Assembly (NCBI GenBank): GCA_038496675.1
Contig: CM076652.1
Location: forward strand, 7,340,692 to 7,404,691
Origin: Rachycentron canadum
Taxonomy: Eukaryota; Chordata; Actinopteri; Carangiformes; Rachycentridae
Reading direction: 5' to 3'
DNA length: 64,000 bases
Part shown: positions 1 to 12,177 of the stretch, one piece after another
Layout: each line of letters opens with the position of its first letter
Numbering within the stretch: the first letter of the stretch is position 1
Translations under genes and position numbers: made by a program
The notes under the pieces: generated by a model
The model's database searches: none
Told to the model about the DNA's origin: nothing
The model's input: only the letters and a program-made list of their open reading frames with translations

Positions 1-347
1 TCAGCAGTGCTCACCAAAACAGGCTGAATCCACTTATGTCCAAAACTGCAGCTCAACATGCTAGCTTTGTTGGCAGCTGTCACGATTTAGCTGTGGGACA
101 CCCACTATCAGTCTGTGTCTCACGTGTTCACGCTGACTGTGTAATGCCTGCCTACTTAAAACTACAAGAGAGGAACAGCTACCAGTCACAATGATTTCTA
201 AGGTAAAGCGCTGCTTAAAAACAATATAATCCCCTTTGTCAGGTTAATCAATGATGATAAATGCTCAGGACAGGGGAAAGAATTCAAACAAAGACAGAGG
301 ATTCAGGTGCACCATGAAAAGCAGCAGCACCTCTGTGAAATACAAAG

Positions 348-1360
348 CTCCAAAATCAACTGTGCCAAATAATGCAGCACCCCTTTATATTTCTCTACTC
401 ACTTTAGGGTCCTATGATGTTAGCAGTGCATAATTTCGCCTGTTTGAGAAATTCATACATCATGGGATCACCTGTTTAAGCTTCAGTGCACTGGCCTTAC
501 CTTTTAGAGTTGACATTAAAAATTCACGACTTACTTTTAAAGCCAAACTTGGACTGTCCCCAGCATATATGATAGACCTCATAATATTTAATGAGCCCTA
601 AAGTGATCTTAGCTTATCTAATCAGTTACTCTTTATTATTCCCAGATCCAATTTTGGGGATCAAAATTTTGCCATCAAGGCCCCCAAACCCTGGCATGCA
701 CCTCTTATACATATCACACTGTCAATATCTGTCTTAGCAATTATAAAATTTTAAAAGCCGACCTGCTTTGCGGTCCTCATTTTATAATTCACTGATATAG
801 AGCCTGTATCTGTGTGTGTTTTACACATACATTTCTACTGTGTAGATATACAGTGGTGCCAGCAGCTGTAACTCTATATTCTCTGTATGTTACCGAAGCT
901 AAATGAGCTAAATGTCATCTTATACGGCATGTTTCCCTGGGATATTCAATATGTAATAGTACATTGTAATCTATTGTTTATCTGGCTGTTGTATTTCAGG
1001 CCCGTTGGTTGGTTTTTAAAATGGCTAATCTGAATTTTATGGTGATGTTATGTCAAAACTCGTTCATTTGTGCATCGGGGGGAAAACTTCAGAGAGGCTC
1101 TTGGGCAGACTATGAAATATAATCCTGCTGGCACCCTGTAGATATGTATGAATGTGGGCACATACCTGCTTTTATCTTCTTGGCTAAAACAACAGGATTC
1201 AAATCTTGGCAACTACAAAATCAGTTCTGCTGAATAATGCATCCACCTATTATGTTTCTCTCCTGACGCTTAGGAATCAAATGTGGTCACCAGTACATAT
1301 TTTTGACCATTTTGGCTCAACAATGTGGGTTTCATACATTAATGATCTGAGCCGAGATAA
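348..1360 (+). repeat. Pair of diverged direct repeats of unknown family
   Basis: Positions 348-480 and 1213-1360 align with about 70-75% identity by eye. The shared core starts with CAAAATCA, passes through AATAATGC and TTTCTCT and ends near CTTTAGG or GCTTAGG. A shorter related piece may lie near 1400-1435. The copies point the same way and are about 865 bp apart. The family is not recognised. Neither copy keeps a meaningful reading frame. They may be two insertions of one old element or one decayed local duplication. Confidence 0.5.
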
Positions 1361-4300
1361 TAGGAAATGCATACTCAGCAGCTACAATTAGTTTTACCGA
1401 AAAGTGCATCCAGCCCTTACGATCACTAAGGACACTTCAGCTTGAAGAGGTACTGTAATGAAATTCAATTAAATTATCATCACATGCTTTATTTGATTGA
1501 CTTTGACTTGACTGACTTTGACACCAGACAGTCAGTGCTCTGCATCTAACAACCTTAAAGTAAAGTCTTGTATTATTTTGTTTTAGAACAACACTTTGTG
1601 TTAACTGTTTAAAATGGTATTCTTAAAAAACACGATTCTACTAAAACACATTTAAAAACGTATCTAAAGTAATTTCTAATCTGTACCTTCCTTTATAACC
1701 ACCATATCCTCTCATATTAACCTGACTTCCTGTAAGCTACAGTCATTTGTCACTGATATATCTGTGTATATCTGTGTATATCCGCTCTAAAGAGGCTGCC
1801 TCTGAAGGAAGTGTTGGCTTGTCAGGCAATAGAGAGGAAGCAAAGGTATAAGAGAAACAGAAGAGATAATGAAGAAGATGTGGATGGTATGGGAGATAGA
1901 GGAGGCACAAGCAGGGAGCACAAAGAGAGATGAATGCAAGAGAGGAAGAACAAGAAGGCTTGTGATAGATACAACCACCAGAGACAGACCTAACACAGCA
2001 AAGCCTGAGCATTGTGAAGTGAAGAGTTTGCATATTCTCCCTGAGCCTGTGGAGGTTCCCTCTGTGTACTCCAGCTTCCTCTTGCAGTCCAAAGACATGC
2101 ATGTTTAGGTTAACTGCCCGTAGGCATGAGTGTGAATGGTTGTTTGTTTCTGTACGTCTCTATGTGTCGGCCCTGCGATAGACTGTCGATCTGTCCAGTT
2201 TGTACCCTCGCGCAGTGTCAGCTGGTACTGGCTCCAGCCCCCCATGACCCTGATGGATGAGTGGTATAGATAATGGATGGAAGAATGGACAAAAGAGGGA
2301 TCTTCAAGTCGTGCTCCTAGAGATGGCACAAATCACAAGAATATGAAGCCACCAAAGCACCTAACACTCAGACTGTGACTTGAAGTGGAAAAACCTGCAG
2401 CACTCTCTAATTAGTGGGAGTTGTATGGACCATCAGCTGCACAAACAAAATCAAAGGGGGACAGAGGAGAAATGAGCTCTCCTTACAACGAGATATTACA
2501 CAGAGCATCAAGAAATCAGCCTTTTAGTCAGAGGACTACAGCTCTGGATAATGGATGATAATGACTTTGTCTAGGTGCACAAGAGCTGTTGACATGTTAT
2601 GATCCATTTCTTACTGGAGCACTGAGGAAAAAAGAAGGGACTTTGTTATTATCCCAGCTCAGCTGTTAAGATCAACACTTGTACATGACATGACCAGGAT
2701 CTGCAGAGGACAAGGTTATCATCTTTACCAGAAAATCCTTTAACACTGTCTTCTTTATAAGCTGTATTAGGGTGTTATGCTTTGTCTTTTTAACTTGATT
2801 AGACCAATTAGACACCTGCAGCGGATCCTCTAGGAAACTTCTACATTTTTATCTGTTAAAATTATGGAAATACAAAATAATTGATCAATGACTGCACATA
2901 ATTAAATACTAACTGCATGTGAGTACCTGATGGCTGATGGCTTATCAAAGTGCCAACCACTGTAACCCCTTATTAATGGATCAGTTAACAGTTGATCAAA
3001 ACCGGTGTCATTTAGCCTTCCCTTTATTAATTACTTATTGATATTTGGATTTAAACTAAGATTTAATGGCTAATTAGAAACCAAGAAACTTGCAAGTGTT
3101 TAATAATGACTTGACATTTAATGATTCAGCAGCAAGGGAGATTTTTCACAACCCATCAACCTTAAAGTTGCTCTTAGTTAATAGCTATTAACTAATGAAT
3201 AAAGACTAAGGAGAGGTTATTCATTACAATTATTAAAGTTATTAGTTACAACTCATAAACTCTTTAAAATGGGCTCCCTTTGAAAAAATATCACCAGAAA
3301 ATCTTTTGGGTGTTCACTTAACTTGCAGCTCTCATGTCCTTAAAGAAATAGTTTGACATTTTCGCAAAGCACCTATTTCCTTTCTGACCATAAGTTAATC
3401 AAGTAGATCAGTCTGTGATTCACACAGTGAGAGTTAGGAGACGATTAGAGCAGCAGCTACTGTAGCTGGACTCAAAAATGAGCCAAACCTGCTTACCAGC
3501 AAGTCTAATGCTCACTAACAAACTTGTTAAATATCATTTATATAACACAGACCTATAACAGGTTGTGATCTGTGCTCTTGTACTTTTCCAGTTCAAAGCC
3601 CCATCCAGCCAAGTACAGCCTGAATGACTGATAGGGTTTTATTGAGGACACTTTATAAACTGTCTTGTGTGGATTTGGGGCAGCCAAAGATCCCAGCATG
3701 CATTTCAGATGCAGATGATTTGAGCCAGGCTCCAACCTGTTATAACTTTCACCTGACAACTGTTATTGTGTCTTTTTTATGTGAGAAAAAAGTAATAATT
3801 TGTATTTTTAATATGTGATTAATTTAATTTAATACCTCTAGCATATTCAGAGATGTGAGTAAGTGTAATTATGTGTAGTGTAATAGTTGAGAAAATGGAG
3901 TGCAGAAGAAAAGGTGGTGAAGATAAAGTGGTGAAAATGTTCAAAACATAGCACAGACTTAAACTGATTTCTTTTTGGCACATAAGTATATGCTTTTCTA
4001 GCTTCTAGGATTGGACCAATATTCAATTTTCACCATGGGATTTTCTGAAACCACTCCTGTGATGATTGTGACAGGTGATGCACCCCAGTTTCACAACACA
4101 CAAGCCGGCAGAAAACATTCCCATCTCAAAGGTGAAACAGCTCAAGACACAGCAATGGGGTCAACGACAGATGGAGAAAAATTACATGACATATCAGGCA
4201 AACAAACATCCACTGATTTGAAACCTGTTTGCACATCAATCACAGGAGCAATTTCCAACCCATCTTCTCTCTACCTCAGCTGTTATAGTCTAGCAGCATT
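1361..4300. other. Intergenic sequence downstream of hsf4
   Basis: No splice-bounded coding exon or RNA gene was recognised here on either strand. The stretch is AT-rich and contains one dispersed-repeat copy at 2023-2290. Short open frames in it have no recognisable protein similarity or compatible splice sites. Confidence 0.5.
2023..2290 (+). repeat. Dispersed fish repeat, copy A
   Basis: This is the longest copy of a family that recurs about six times in the window (A to F). Shared blocks are CATRTTCTCCCTG, GTGTGAATGGTTGTTTGT, GATAGACTG, CTGTCCAG, GGCTCCAGCCCC, and a terminal GGTATAGATAATGGATGGA. Such segments are common in teleost intergenic DNA. I cannot assign the family with certainty. 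Confidence 0.75.
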
Positions 4301-4510
4301 TTCGCACTATTAAGCTGTTTTGTGCCATTTCCTGCAACAGTTGCTGCTGGTGAAAGAGCTTTCCACAAACCACTTGAAAAACTATTTAAGTTCCACAATA
4401 TGTCAATACAGATTGAACAGCCTCGTGCTCCTGTCTATTCAGTGCAAAGCGGCCAGAAGATTGGACTTCTGTGACATAATTGATCATTTGGCCAGCATGG
4501 GGTTTTCACA
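4290..4510 (+). mobile_element. hAT transposase fossil (C-terminal dimerisation region)
   Basis: The translation around 4365-4500 reads like the conserved C-terminal dimerisation block of hAT (hobo/Ac/Tam3) transposases: a leucine-rich stretch with YLSSTICQYRLNSLVLLSIQ followed by ARRLDFCDIIDHLAS. Just upstream, in another frame, AGERAF resembles the family's A-E-R-x-F segment, so at least one frameshift separates the two parts. No full transposase, terminal inverted repeats or target duplication could be found. It is a dead fragment. Family membership is inferred from this motif pattern. Confidence 0.7.
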
Positions 4511-4584
4511 GTGGGCTCTCTGAGATTTGAGGTATAGACTGTGAGAAGGGTGTTGGGCTGCAGAATTTTTTAGCAATGGTGCAG

Positions 4585-4590
4585 TTTATT
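4585..4590 (-). terminator. Candidate hsf4 polyadenylation signal
   Basis: The minus strand reads AATAAA here, about 300 bp beyond a possible terminal hsf4 exon at 4889-4903. It is one of several possible signals. The choice depends on where the last exon really lies. Confidence 0.3.
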
Positions 4591-5315
4591 TTGTTCCAGG
4601 TCCTGAATCAATGAGTGACATTTAATAGCTTGATCTTCTTCCTCGGCTGCACAACTGACTCTTTTTTTGAGATGTGCACTGAGTCACTATTCTTGTTTGG
4701 CAGAAACCCTCCACCTGGTGGAAATTCTCCACACTGCACAATGTGGCAAAAAAAATCAACAGTATCTCACCCAAACAAAGCACCACACATTCCTGGTAGA
4801 ATACCAATAATGATTCAATTCACCCCACAGTTGATGAAACTGGGGATAAAATGACCATGGCTAAAAATCATTGAGACAGATTGATATGTTACTCAGACTG
4901 GGTCTGCAACAAAAAAATGCAAGCCAAAACAGCACCAAGCACAGTGCTCATCAGTTTAACTGACCCCTAAAGATAAACATCTACCAGCCGAGGTGGTGTG
5001 TGGCATCGGTTAATGCAGACAATTAATTTAATGTTAAAAACCTTTTGGTTTTTTTCTAGAGAAGGCGGACATTATTCACAGAGCCACAAGAGGTCGCTTG
5101 TCAGGAAAAATCAAAACAAAGGAAGTAAAACAACGACCTAAAGCTGTTGTTTTTCCCCATGTAGTCTTCAAAAGAAGACTCAGCGGGGATGTTACACACA
5201 TACACATCTTTAGTTGCTATCAGGTAGCATGATTAAAGGTGCAGGTAGTTATTCTTAAGTAGAAATTCATCCTCCCTGATGCTCCATTCACTTGTTATCA
5301 CACTGTATGACTTAC

Positions 5316-5642
5316 TGATTTGAGGTTGGACTCCATCTCTGTGAAGTTCCACTCAGTCAGAGGTAGACTTAAACTGAATGGCTACAGAGAGAGAGAGAGA
5401 ATACATTTATTCTTTTAGTATCAAATAATAGTTTAATTAATTGCCTGCTGTGTCTTACAATGGCAGAGATTTGCAGCTGAACAAGTAGAGTGTCAGTGTC
5501 TTTGTAAAGTGAAGATCTACTGACGTCCATAACAGCACTGGTCCCAGCTTCCACAGTGCTCTGCTGATGGCTCCTGAGCAGCAGCTGCTGCAGCTCCTCC
5601 AGGCTCATGTCCACATTTTCCACTGCATCTGAAACCTCCACT

Positions 5643-5728
<86 letters not shown>

Positions 5729-8700
5729 TCATAAATACAGGGTTACCATTTACTTCTCTGGAAAGTTTTGTGTTTTTTCATACATTTAAATGGTACCTGA
5801 CATCTCTTCTGAGCACCTACCTGTCCAGGGCAGGCCTCTTACTCCTCCTCTCCACCACCGAGGCAACAGAGCTCCTCCCCTCAAGAACAGACTGGACCAT
5901 TGCGACAGGAAGGACAGGAGGTTCTGAGGAGCACACCTCACAGGAGGAGGTCAAAGCTACAGCCTCTCCTCCTCCTACACTGCCTCCTTTTCCTCCTCCT
6001 CTCACTCCTGGACTCACAGGCTCTTCTTTGATAAGCATCATGCACTTCTCCCTATTAGTAGAGTCAAATATTGTCAGTCTGAAGATATTGGGCAAGAAAA
6101 CACTGAAATAGGTCTGTTTTTTCACAATGCCACAATAAATCTCATACATCTCTAATTAGAGATTAAGTTTGATGCATCAATGCTATCAATAACTTACGTA
6201 AAACAACTGTACACGACTCCATACTGAAAATTGCCTTCGATTCTGCAGTAGATGTAATGCTGATGGCAGAGGCAGACTTTTATAAAGTTTTGACTGTACC
6301 ATTGTATGTGCATCACTCACCTGGTCTCATCGGGCTGCATCTGGAGGGCCATGCTGGCCTGAGATATGTCAGTAACATCTGATATGATTGGTCCCCCTGT
6401 CAGCCCACTAGTAGAGCAAGAGGCAGTGTCACTGGATGGCTGAGGATGAAGAGGAGATGACCGAGATAATGTTTCATGCCTTGGTTCCACTGTGTCGCTC
6501 ATTTCAAATGAATGGAGCTGGTTATATAACATCATTTACAGAAGGTCTATATTCCTGACACTGTATATGCTGAATGTGGTAAAAACTGAGTTAAAACCAC
6601 AATCTGAGTTTTATCATCTATAATATTTTCCATAGATCTGTGTAGGTTTTCCTGAAAATGACATTGAAGCATTTTGTGGATAAGACCCTAAAAATCACAA
6701 AGCTAAACCAAAGTTATAATGTGGCTGTACTGTTATTTTATTTTTCGTTGTAGTTCTACACAGTAACTGTCACAGCGAAAGAAGCAGCTCAACAGTAATG
6801 TAAAAGAGCTAAGTTCAAGCTAGCTAGCTGTAATTTAATTAAAGGTTGACATTCAAATATTAAAAAAGATTTAAGGTTTAATTTGAAAAAAATGTTTAGG
6901 ATGTTTGGCTTTACCAGCTTAGTTTAAAATTAGCAGAATAACTACCATCTCAGCTTCCGACACCGGTGGCATATATTAAATTTTAGCTTCATTATATTCA
7001 TTTCAAGATACATTTTAAGTGTAGACAAAATCAAAATAGTGACAACAATTACTGAAAGTATAAATGATAATAAATGATGGTTAGTGACAGTGATAGTTCA
7101 AATGGACAACACCCTTTGATCTGAACACCCTTTTGATGTGGTCTATGACAGTTTTGAGGTGAAAGTATTATATAAAAACAGTCAGTTTAGTTAAATCCAA
7201 AGCTTTAGTTTGTATAGTGTGTGTACAGCTACACACAGCACATCTGTAGCCATACGTCTGTCACTACACAGTGCTTCCCTCTAGTGTTGATATAACACAA
7301 CAGCCATAGAGACTGATGGCCTCAGATTATTTCCAGTATACAGTGTATGTTCCCTCTGATGTTGTGGATATCATGTGTCTTGAGATGCTGAAGGATGGGT
7401 TTTTTTTTTCTGCATTAGGAATGATGTGCACCAAATGAAGTGGCTTCAAAGATGAAATCCCAACATGGCCAAGCACTTAGAAACCCCGGCCAGTTAATGT
7501 TGACTGCCAGTGGCTGCCAGCACTATTTGTGCTCAGTGTGGAAGGTCGGCAGCAAAGTACTTTACTAATTATATTTCCAAACAAAATGTGTTATTGAGAA
7601 ACGCAGTAGAGTTTTAATTACTACACATGATCTTAATGTTTTATAACTCTTATGATTAAAATCAACCTATTCCTACTAATTTAATACACGCTCCCTTCAG
7701 GTGTTTAAACACAGCATTATTTTTGTCAGTGGTAAATAAACATTTAGGCATTTTCTCACAGACTGAATGTAGAAGGGCTCATGCATTGGCTCCATTGGGT
7801 GACTATGGCTGAACTTGGAGGCAGGAGGGCTGGGAGAGCCATCATCCAACATCAGGGGCCTGGTGGGAAATGAAGTTTTCAATTACTCACCCATGTTGAG
7901 TCATAACAATAATAGAGTCATTACAACTGGATATCATACTGGCTAATTAGTAAATAATACAGATTACAGATTTAATTGGTGGACATGAGTTTGATTAATG
8001 TTTGGTGTTTTTCATGTTTGTGAAGGTGCTGAATGTCAGATTTTTATATTTAGTCGATAATAATGTCTCTGCTTTATATTACAACTTCACTACTCTTCTG
8101 TATATCACTGTTATAAAGCACTTCTTATGCTGAATTTCACTTTTTGGCATATATTATTAGAGCTAAATATGCAGGTACATATAAATACCTCTAGAAAGCC
8201 TGGGTGAGTGACAACCAGTTCAAGCACTTTGGTCCAGAATGAAAATCATCAAATACCAGATGCATTAACCACAAGATAAATCCTTAGGACTTTGGTGATC
8301 CCCTCGTTTTTCAACTGATGTCAACTCAAAGTTTTAATTTGTCCAAAACTTGCAAGGCTAAAGACTCTCTCATCAGCTCCAACTATTTTCTTTGTTCACA
8401 GCTAATTAGCAAATGTTAGCATGCTAACCCCAACATTATACCTGCTAAACATCAACATGGTAACATTGTCATTGTGAAAACAGCTTTTGCCTCAAACTTT
8501 AGCTGTTGTTAGTTGTTAGCGTGACAGAAAATGAAGTGGGAGAGTGAGGGAATCATGGGAGAGTGGGTTATCATAGAGATGCTAAACACAGATTGTAGAC
8601 ATTCAGTGAAAGCCATCATAAATATCATCAACACTGGGACAAATGACTCCTTTCCCAGGTAGCACACTGACCCTGGTTTCTTTAGCATTTTTGTGTTCCC

Positions 8701-9005
8701 GCGTGCCTTTCCTTTCTCATTTCGGCCTTGTTCACACTCAGCAGCAGAGCTGAACCAGCGTTTTACACACACAGGCTGTAGCAGGGTCATGCACTCTGCT
8801 CTGCCTTCACTGTGTGTGAATCTGTGTGTGTTTGTGAGTGTGTGTGTGTATGTGTGTGTGTGTGTGTCTGACTGACTGATTCAGCACTTGTCTCCATTCA
8901 CAGTGCTTGTTGAGTTAGATTGTTCAGTTTGTCAGCTGAGCCAGCCCTTCCCTCTGCCCCTCTGTGGTCCTGTTTGTCTCTTTTTTGTTGATTGCTCCAC
9001 CATTT

Positions 9006-9045
<40 letters not shown>

Positions 9046-12000
9046 GCACGTAGCTGCGTGCGTGTACTCACAGCTTTCTCTTTAGGCCCACAGTGCTGGG
9101 TGTGTTGGACTGCATCTGGCTGAAGAGAAACTGAATCAGCTGGCAGAGAAAGAAAAAGCACAGCATGAATCAGCATCTTCACTTGGTCTAATACAAACAC
9201 ACTCACACAGTCCCATTTATGTTCAACTCGAAACATAAAAGCAGGAAAAGGTAAATAAGTGTCATGGCCCACCCTGTATCATCTCATCACAACATGTTAG
9301 ATATCTTGTGAAATGAGGGTCTAACAGACATTAAACCTGTTTGGATTATACCAGATACAGTTATAATAAAAAAAAAATACACAATTGGAACAATAAGAAA
9401 AGGGAATTTCATTTTGACCATTTCACATATGACGTTTGGGTGTGACACATCTGAAGTTTGTTACAACTGACTGCAGGTAAAATGTTTGACCCCAGAGGAG
9501 CACTGGAGTAAATATACTTGTTTGAGCCAATCAGAATATTGGGTCACAAGATGTAACACAGCACTAAACAAAGTTTAATCACTAAGTGCGTGAGAAGAAT
9601 ACTACATTTTGTGTGTCAGTCTGATAGTGAACATAATCAGCAACCAAGATCCCAGGATTAAAAAAAACCCAGCATCTAGTTACAGTCGTATTAGTTGTTG
9701 TAATAGTTGAGCAGCGGTAACAGGATAAGTGGCAAAGGTACAGACATGTACCTGCAGGTTATTTTGAGTAAATTAAAATATATGCATGCATGAAAACTGA
9801 AAAATACCAGCACATACAGAACATAAACACTACATGTCTGTAAAAGATCCTCCAGTTGCTCAAGAGGCTCAAACCTCTGTGTAAAACACTTCAGAGGAGA
9901 AAGATCAGACTGGATGTAATTCACTTCCCACAGTTTGAATTCGACATGATTTCTTGTCTGTGTCAGTCAAACACAAACGCACACACAGACTGACCTTGTT
10001 CATGACTTTCTGTTGCTGTGTGTGGTTCTGTCTCAGTGAAACCACCTCTCTCCACAGCACTTCATTCTGCCTGCAGACACGAGGAAGAGGAAGATGACAG
10101 AGGCACCATGTTTAGTAGGAATCTAGACGACTCCTTCCATGAAAATTGTATTTATATTATATCTCTGAACTGAGGCAATGGATATTTGCTCAAAATCTAA
10201 GTCGGTCAGTTGATCAGCATTAAAACAAACAACATTTTTTTGCATTTCCTTAAATAAAGCCACTGAACAGTTCAACATTTTTTCTTCTCCACTGTTCTGT
10301 CTTTTAGCTCTAAAAGTCTAGTTTCTGAGACATTTTTAATACAGGTGTCACCCACTAACCTGACACTGAGGATTGTGCCTATTCAGCACTTTCTGCACTT
10401 CAGCACTTCCTTCGCCACTGCTCTCTGATATATGAATCTCATTTACTTGTTCTCTGTGACAGATAGGTTCATAACAAGAGAGGGTGTGTTGCCACTCCTC
10501 TGCAGTCAGTCTTCACCGAGAGAGCATTAATTTATCTCAGACACCGCCACACACCGCGAGCCCAACCCTCAAAATGTAATGCAAAGTGTCATGACTTTAA
10601 GAGAGTGAGGAGGATCGAGATATAACACCTAATATTAGGCATTGTTTTGCTGGTGTCTAGCATTGTTGGATTCTGACGGGACCTGTCCAGTCTGATGTTT
10701 TTACCTTGTGCTCACCACCTTCTGTTTATTCTGCAGAGACTTAGTTATTCTTAATTCTCCTGGTTTACAGCACATCAGGCTGATTTACTGTAATGTTGTC
10801 TTATTTTAAATTCATAAAGACATCTTTTAGCCCTAGTTTTAGCCCTATTTCCAAACTGAAACTACATTTTATTTTTTTTTATTTGGGGCTTTTCCAAGAA
10901 CTGGATCTTGTGTAAAACAATGGAATAAGCCTGTCCAATCAGGACAGAGGCTGTGTGCAACAGTGCCAGTGAGGTTTAGTCACAGGTCTCTAACTTTCTC
11001 TGTGATTATTCAGTTGTAAATGGCAGTACAACCAAAGCTGTTGTTATTACTCTGAACTTAGGCCTCCCGAGGCCATTGTGACTGTAAATGATCACCACAG
11101 ACCACAAGCCTGGGTTTCACTACATGTTTACATGTAGGCGACTGTTTATGGTATGTGACATTAAATCACGATCATTTGACAATAGAAGCAGAAAAATATG
11201 TGAATCAGAGCAACTGTATCCTGAATCAGCTGCATCAAAATATAGGGGGACCACAGACAGCAGGGAGAGACTGAACACAGGGTCTGTAGCTTAGTCATGG
11301 GTGGGGCACATGTGAAGAAGAGGACAAGCTTCTGTTGTCTCTAACATTTTCTGTTGTCATACAAAACCTAAAGATCACTATACATCAAAACAGAATTTTA
11401 AAATATTGTAAAGTAGATATAGTCTGATTCTTTATTTCTAATTCTTCTTCCTTGTTCGAAACCTGGTGCCTACATTACCCACAATGCAGCTCTACCACCA
11501 ACTCAGTCAAGTTCAGTCAAAGTATCATGTACTGTGGTACCAGTAGTAGCTAATTAAGACTCGAGCTGAGGTAAGGAGCCGCAAAGGTCTGGTCAGATCA
11601 TTTCTCTATAACTTCACACCCCCACATTTGTAACTCATAGTCTTTAGACCCAACCAACACAACAGTCACACGATGACATTTATCTACCTACACACAGCTC
11701 CCTGTGGTGACACATAAGGCTTTATACAACTTTTTTCACACTCCCCAACACCTGGATTCAGACTTTGATGTGTAAAATTAATGGAGTTGTAGTATTTAAG
11801 CATTAGTTTAGCGTATTCCCTCTCCCTTTGAGTCATGTGTATATATATATAAACCTGTAAACTCAGTTTCTATAGTATTCAGTAGGCCCACTTTGTATAT
11901 GAAAATCTTTCAGACACAGCTGAATGTTGGAGTCTAACAAGCCCTTATTGTTGTTCATAGATCTAAGTTCACAATAGACAGTATGTAATCATCTGTCATC

Positions 12001-12102
12001 AGATTCAGACTTTCATCCACAGTGTCTGTGGTGGAGTAAAAGCATTGTCTATGTGCACATGACAATTGTTCATCCTTTCTAAGAATGTCGTTAGTCACTA
12101 TT

Positions 12103-12177
<75 letters not shown>

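Noticed and set aside
5369..5789. Open frames of poly-Cys-Val or Thr-His through the CA repeat
   Set aside because: They are translations of a microsatellite. Only the part at 5525-5642 on the minus strand is coding, as an hsf4 exon.
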